A DNA stretch of 7,645 bases from positions 1 through 7,645 of the forward strand of contig JAFAYN010000245.1 of the NCBI GenBank assembly GCA_019240375.1, written 5' to 3'. Each line of letters begins with the position of its first letter. The stretch's first letter is position 1. Below, in pieces: positions 5,355-7,645 of the stretch. The translations under genes were made by a program, and so were the position numbers. The notes beneath the pieces are model-generated. The model worked only from the letters and a program-made list of their open reading frames with translations. It made no database searches and was not told where the DNA came from. The stretch is from Gemmatimonadota bacterium. GTDB taxonomy: Bacteria > Gemmatimonadota > Gemmatimonadetes > Longimicrobiales > Longimicrobiaceae.

Positions 5355-6650
5355 CTAAGTCGTTTCTCCCTCGGCGGGCAAGATAGAGCCCTTCCACGGG
5401 GGCCCGACCGGCCGCACCGCCGCTCCGCCCGCGAGCACGCTCCGGTACAGGCCGGCGTAGCTGTCCACCGCGGCGCGGAGGTCGTACACCTGCATGGCAC
5501 GTTCGCGGATCTCCCGCGGCGGCAGTGCCAGCACGGCGTCCAGCCGGTCCACCGCCCGCTCGTAGGCGGCCGCGTCGAAGCCGTCCACCACCACCCCTCC
5601 GCCGACCTCGTCCAGGATCGGCTCGACGTCGCCGACTCCGCCGTTGGTGACCACCGGGAGCCCCATCGCCAGCAGCTCGCCCAGCTTGGTCGGGGAGCTG
5701 CTCTGCTTGGAGTAGCTCGGCCGGATGAAGAAGAGCCCCAGGTCCGCGGCCGCCAGGAAGCCCGGCACCTCGGCCCGCTGCGCCGAGCGGACGACCAGCT
5801 CGCCCGGCGCGATCCCGCGCTCCCGCGCCGCGGCCAGGATCGGCTCCGGCGCGTCCGGCGTGACGAACAGGAGGCGGGACCCCGGGCGCTTCCTGCGCAG
5901 CACGGCGAAGAAGTCGAGCATCTCGTCGAGCATGTACCAGGTGCCCAGCGAGCCCAGGTACGCGGCGACGAAAGCTTCGCCGGGGAGGTCCAGCGCCGCG
6001 CGGGCGGCCTCCCGCTCCGCGGCCGACGGGGGGGTGAAGAGATCGAAGTCCGCGCTACACGGGATCACCCGCCTCGGCGTCCCCGGCGCGGGACGGACGG
6101 CCCACCCCTCCATCTCGCGGAAACCGGCATGGGTCAGGCTGACGATCCCGTCCGCCTCCCGGACGAAGTCCGCCTCCCTGCGCTTGAAGAAGCCGTACAC
6201 GCTCCGGAACAGCGGGTTTTCCAGCTTCCACGCCCCGGCTTCCACCTTCTCGTCGGCCCAGAAGCCGCGCATGTCGAAGACGAACCGGGTCCCGTGCCTG
6301 CGCTTCATCCCCAGGCCGACCAGCGCCGGCACGTAGCTGCGGCAGTGGACCAGCTCGAAGCGCTCCCGCGCGTGCAGGCGCTCCGCGTGGCGACGCATCC
6401 GCGCCAGGTCCCACACGGTGGAGAGCACCGGGGGACGCCGGGTGTAGGGGAGCGGGTGCCAGGCGATCCCGCTCTCCCGCGTCACCCGCTCGATGGCGGC
6501 GCCGTTCCGCTCCAGCCGGTCCGGCTTCTCGAAGCTGATCAGCGAGACCTCGAACCCCTCCCTGGACAGACCGCCGAGGTAGGGGAGGACCTGCGACTGC
6601 CCGAGCGGGTCCGTCATCCCGTCGTACGACAGGAAGAGCGTCCGGGTCAC
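5355..6650 (-). CDS. Family 4 glycosyltransferase (GT-B fold, group 1)
   Basis: Predicted 431-residue retaining glycosyltransferase. The N-terminal acceptor domain opens with TRTLFLSYDGMTDPLGQSQV (2-21), a glycine-containing loop typical of GT4 enzymes in exopolysaccharide and O-antigen clusters. The C-terminal donor domain begins near AAYLGSLGTWYM (229-240), and the nucleotide-sugar binding region is SSSPTKLGELLAMGLPVV (317-334), where Glu325 corresponds to the second Glu of the family's EX7E element; the first position is Ser317, so the motif is not classical. No membrane segment is evident. Its frame is open for 229 more codons upstream, but those lie within the preceding methyltransferase gene and read as arginine/proline-rich shadow. 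The GTG start at 6650 overlaps the methyltransferase stop by four bases (GTGA) and puts the first beta strand at residues 3-8, so coupled translation is likely. The stop TAG at 5355 is followed by the gap before the C-methyltransferase. Donor and acceptor sugars are not predictable. Confidence 0.94.
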   Translation of the reverse strand: MTRTLFLSYDGMTDPLGQSQVLPYLGGLSREGFEVSLISFEKPDRLERNGAAIERVTRESGIAWHPLPYTRRPPVLSTVWDLARMRRHAERLHARERFELVHCRSYVPALVGLGMKRRHGTRFVFDMRGFWADEKVEAGAWKLENPLFRSVYGFFKRREADFVREADGIVSLTHAGFREMEGWAVRPAPGTPRRVIPCSADFDLFTPPSAAEREAARAALDLPGEAFVAAYLGSLGTWYMLDEMLDFFAVLRRKRPGSRLLFVTPDAPEPILAAARERGIAPGELVVRSAQRAEVPGFLAAADLGLFFIRPSYSKQSSSPTKLGELLAMGLPVVTNGGVGDVEPILDEVGGGVVVDGFDAAAYERAVDRLDAVLALPPREIRERAMQVYDLRAAVDSYAGLYRSVLAGGAAVRPVGPPWKGSILPAEGETT

Positions 6651-7630
6651 TTGACGCCCACCAGGTTCAGCCCGGGGTTGGGGAGCCGCGTCACCTGGCG
6701 GACGCCGCTGCTTTCCAGCGCCCGGCGGACGTCGTCCTCCCGCTGCGGCTGGTCGTACGCGGGAGCCAGCATGTCGAAGGTGTCCAGGACGGCCCACTGG
6801 TATCGCTGGCGCACGTTCAGGTCCGGCTTCTCGACGTAGTTGGCGACCGGGATCACGAACCTGGCCGCCCGCCCCAGCACCGGGATGCGGAAGAGCAGCT
6901 CGGTCAGGGGGAAGAAGACCGGCATGGTGGCCCGGATGGTGGACAGCAGCGCGGTCCGGCTCATCCGCCGCGTCAACGGGCGGACGAGGTACTTCATGTT
7001 GAGGGGGGTGAAGCGCCGACGCTCGTAGATCGTCACTGCCAGTCGCCCCCCCTCCTTCACGACGCGGGGGAGGGACCGCACCGTCCGGTCGGGATCGGGG
7101 GTGTGCTGGATCACCCCGATGCAGTAGCACCCGTCGAAGGCCCCGTCGCGAAAGGGGAGCTCGTAGATGCTCGCCTGCACCAGGTGCACGTTCCGCTTTC
7201 CGCCAAGGTTGCTCTGCGCCGCGTCCACCGCGTTGGTGATGTCCACCCCCACCACCTGGGCCTCGGTGTCGGTGAGCGCGTCGAGGAAGCGCCCCGCGCC
7301 GCACCCGGCGTCCAGGACCCACTTCCCGCGCAGCCACTCACGCGTCCACCCCGTCTCCGAAAAGACCCGGTTCTCCGACTGCCTCGTCCCGTTGGTGGAG
7401 TCGATCTGCTCCTGCTTGAAGCGGTTCCACTGGTACCCGAAGGAGGACGCGTAATTCTCCGAGGGGACGAAGCGCGGGATCCCCCTCTCGATAGGGTACG
7501 ATGCGCCGCACCCGGTGCATTTCAGGGCACCCGTGACGATCCCACCGTCCACGTCCGTGACGGCGGCGTCGCAGGCCAGCTCGGCGCGGCAGCCAGGACA
7601 GACCAGCAGGTCGAGGAGCTTCGCATCCAT
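6647..7630 (-). CDS. Class I SAM-dependent methyltransferase with N-terminal Trm112-like zinc ribbon
   Basis: Predicted 327-residue cytosolic methyltransferase. Residues 1-56 form a Trm112/YcaR-like zinc ribbon: the family opening LLDLLVCPGC (5-14) with Cys11 and Cys14, paired with Cys38 and Cys41, then YPIERGIPRFVP (45-56). A linker at about 57-103 leads to the SAM-binding loop VLDAGCGAGRF (105-115), acidic Asp130 (VVGVDIT) and the strand-4 motif CIGVIQHTPDPD (170-181). The fused ribbon plus UbiE-like core is a known architecture in polysaccharide and natural-product clusters, where the target is usually a sugar or lipid hydroxyl. A basic, hydrophobic segment at about 205-270 could contact a membrane or lipid-linked acceptor, but I do not call it a transmembrane helix. 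The ATG at 7630 leads straight into the ribbon, so the start is firm, though only 15 bases upstream are visible and the Shine-Dalgarno sequence is weak. It is the first gene of this run within the window; whether the operon begins here or further upstream cannot be seen. Confidence 0.92.
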   Translation of the reverse strand: MDAKLLDLLVCPGCRAELACDAAVTDVDGGIVTGALKCTGCGASYPIERGIPRFVPSENYASSFGYQWNRFKQEQIDSTNGTRQSENRVFSETGWTREWLRGKWVLDAGCGAGRFLDALTDTEAQVVGVDITNAVDAAQSNLGGKRNVHLVQASIYELPFRDGAFDGCYCIGVIQHTPDPDRTVRSLPRVVKEGGRLAVTIYERRRFTPLNMKYLVRPLTRRMSRTALLSTIRATMPVFFPLTELLFRIPVLGRAARFVIPVANYVEKPDLNVRQRYQWAVLDTFDMLAPAYDQPQREDDVRRALESSGVRQVTRLPNPGLNLVGVK

Positions 7631-7645
7631 GGATCGGTTTCGTCC

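Noticed and set aside
3645..6839. A 1064-codon open frame on the plus strand
   Set aside because: It lies antisense to four well-supported genes, is rich in Arg, Gly, Pro, His and Val in the manner of GC-rich shadow frames, and contains no recognisable domain. Long antisense frames are expected when third codon positions are strongly G or C.
6651..7337. N-terminal extension of the GT4 frame by 229 codons, which would give a 660-residue fusion
   Set aside because: It overlaps the zinc-ribbon methyltransferase completely, its composition is shadow-like, and the GT4 fold starts exactly at the GTG at 6650.
7478..7630. Stand-alone Trm112/YcaR-like protein
   Set aside because: The zinc-ribbon sequence continues in frame into the methyltransferase core without a stop, so it is a domain and not a separate gene.
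1..7645. Defence system, mobile element, CRISPR array or RNA gene
   Set aside because: No repeats with spacers, transposase or integrase motifs, nuclease or helicase signatures, or tRNA/rRNA-like sequence were seen; coding genes fill the window on one strand.

Overview
The window is a stretch of a surface-glycan or glycoconjugate biosynthesis cluster in which all eight genes read on the minus strand, so transcription runs from high to low coordinates. The DNA is very GC-rich, uses GTG and TTG starts freely, and has almost no space between genes. This fits a high-GC bacterium. I lean weakly towards a Gemmatimonadota-like or similar environmental lineage, but nothing in the window fixes the taxonomy, and Actinobacteria or Myxococcota remain possible. 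I see no rRNA, tRNA, CRISPR array, transposase, integrase or attachment site.

Layout in transcription order: (1) 7630-6647, class I SAM methyltransferase with an N-terminal Trm112-like zinc ribbon; (2) 6650-5355, GT4-family glycosyltransferase, overlapping gene 1 by four bases; (3) a 126-base gap, the only sizeable non-coding stretch; (4) 5228-3981, NDP-sugar C-methyltransferase of the TylC3/TcaB9 type; (5) 3964-3431, RmlC-type sugar 3,5- or 5-epimerase; (6) 3434-2514, SDR-family NDP-sugar ketoreductase or epimerase; (7) 2521-1499, GT2-family glycosyltransferase; (8) 1476-583, a second class I SAM methyltransferase; (9) 578 to beyond base 1, the start of a polytopic membrane protein that continues outside the window and may be a polymerase or lipid-linked-sugar transferase.

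How the genes may work together (inference): genes 4-6 have the activities and the order of the last steps of branched-chain deoxysugar pathways such as dTDP-L-mycarose: C-methylation next to a 4-ketone, epimerisation at C5, and reduction of the 4-ketone. The nucleotidyltransferase and 4,6-dehydratase that would supply the 4-keto-6-deoxy precursor are not here and should be nearby or elsewhere in the genome. No 2,3-dehydratase is visible, so the product may keep its 2-OH, that is, be a 3-C-methyl-6-deoxyhexose. The two glycosyltransferases could add this and another sugar to a lipid-linked glycan, and the two flanking methyltransferases could O-methylate it. The most interesting reading is a cell-surface glycan carrying a C-methylated, possibly also O-methylated, 6-deoxysugar. 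Individual families are known; the novelty, if any, lies in the combination and the final structure.
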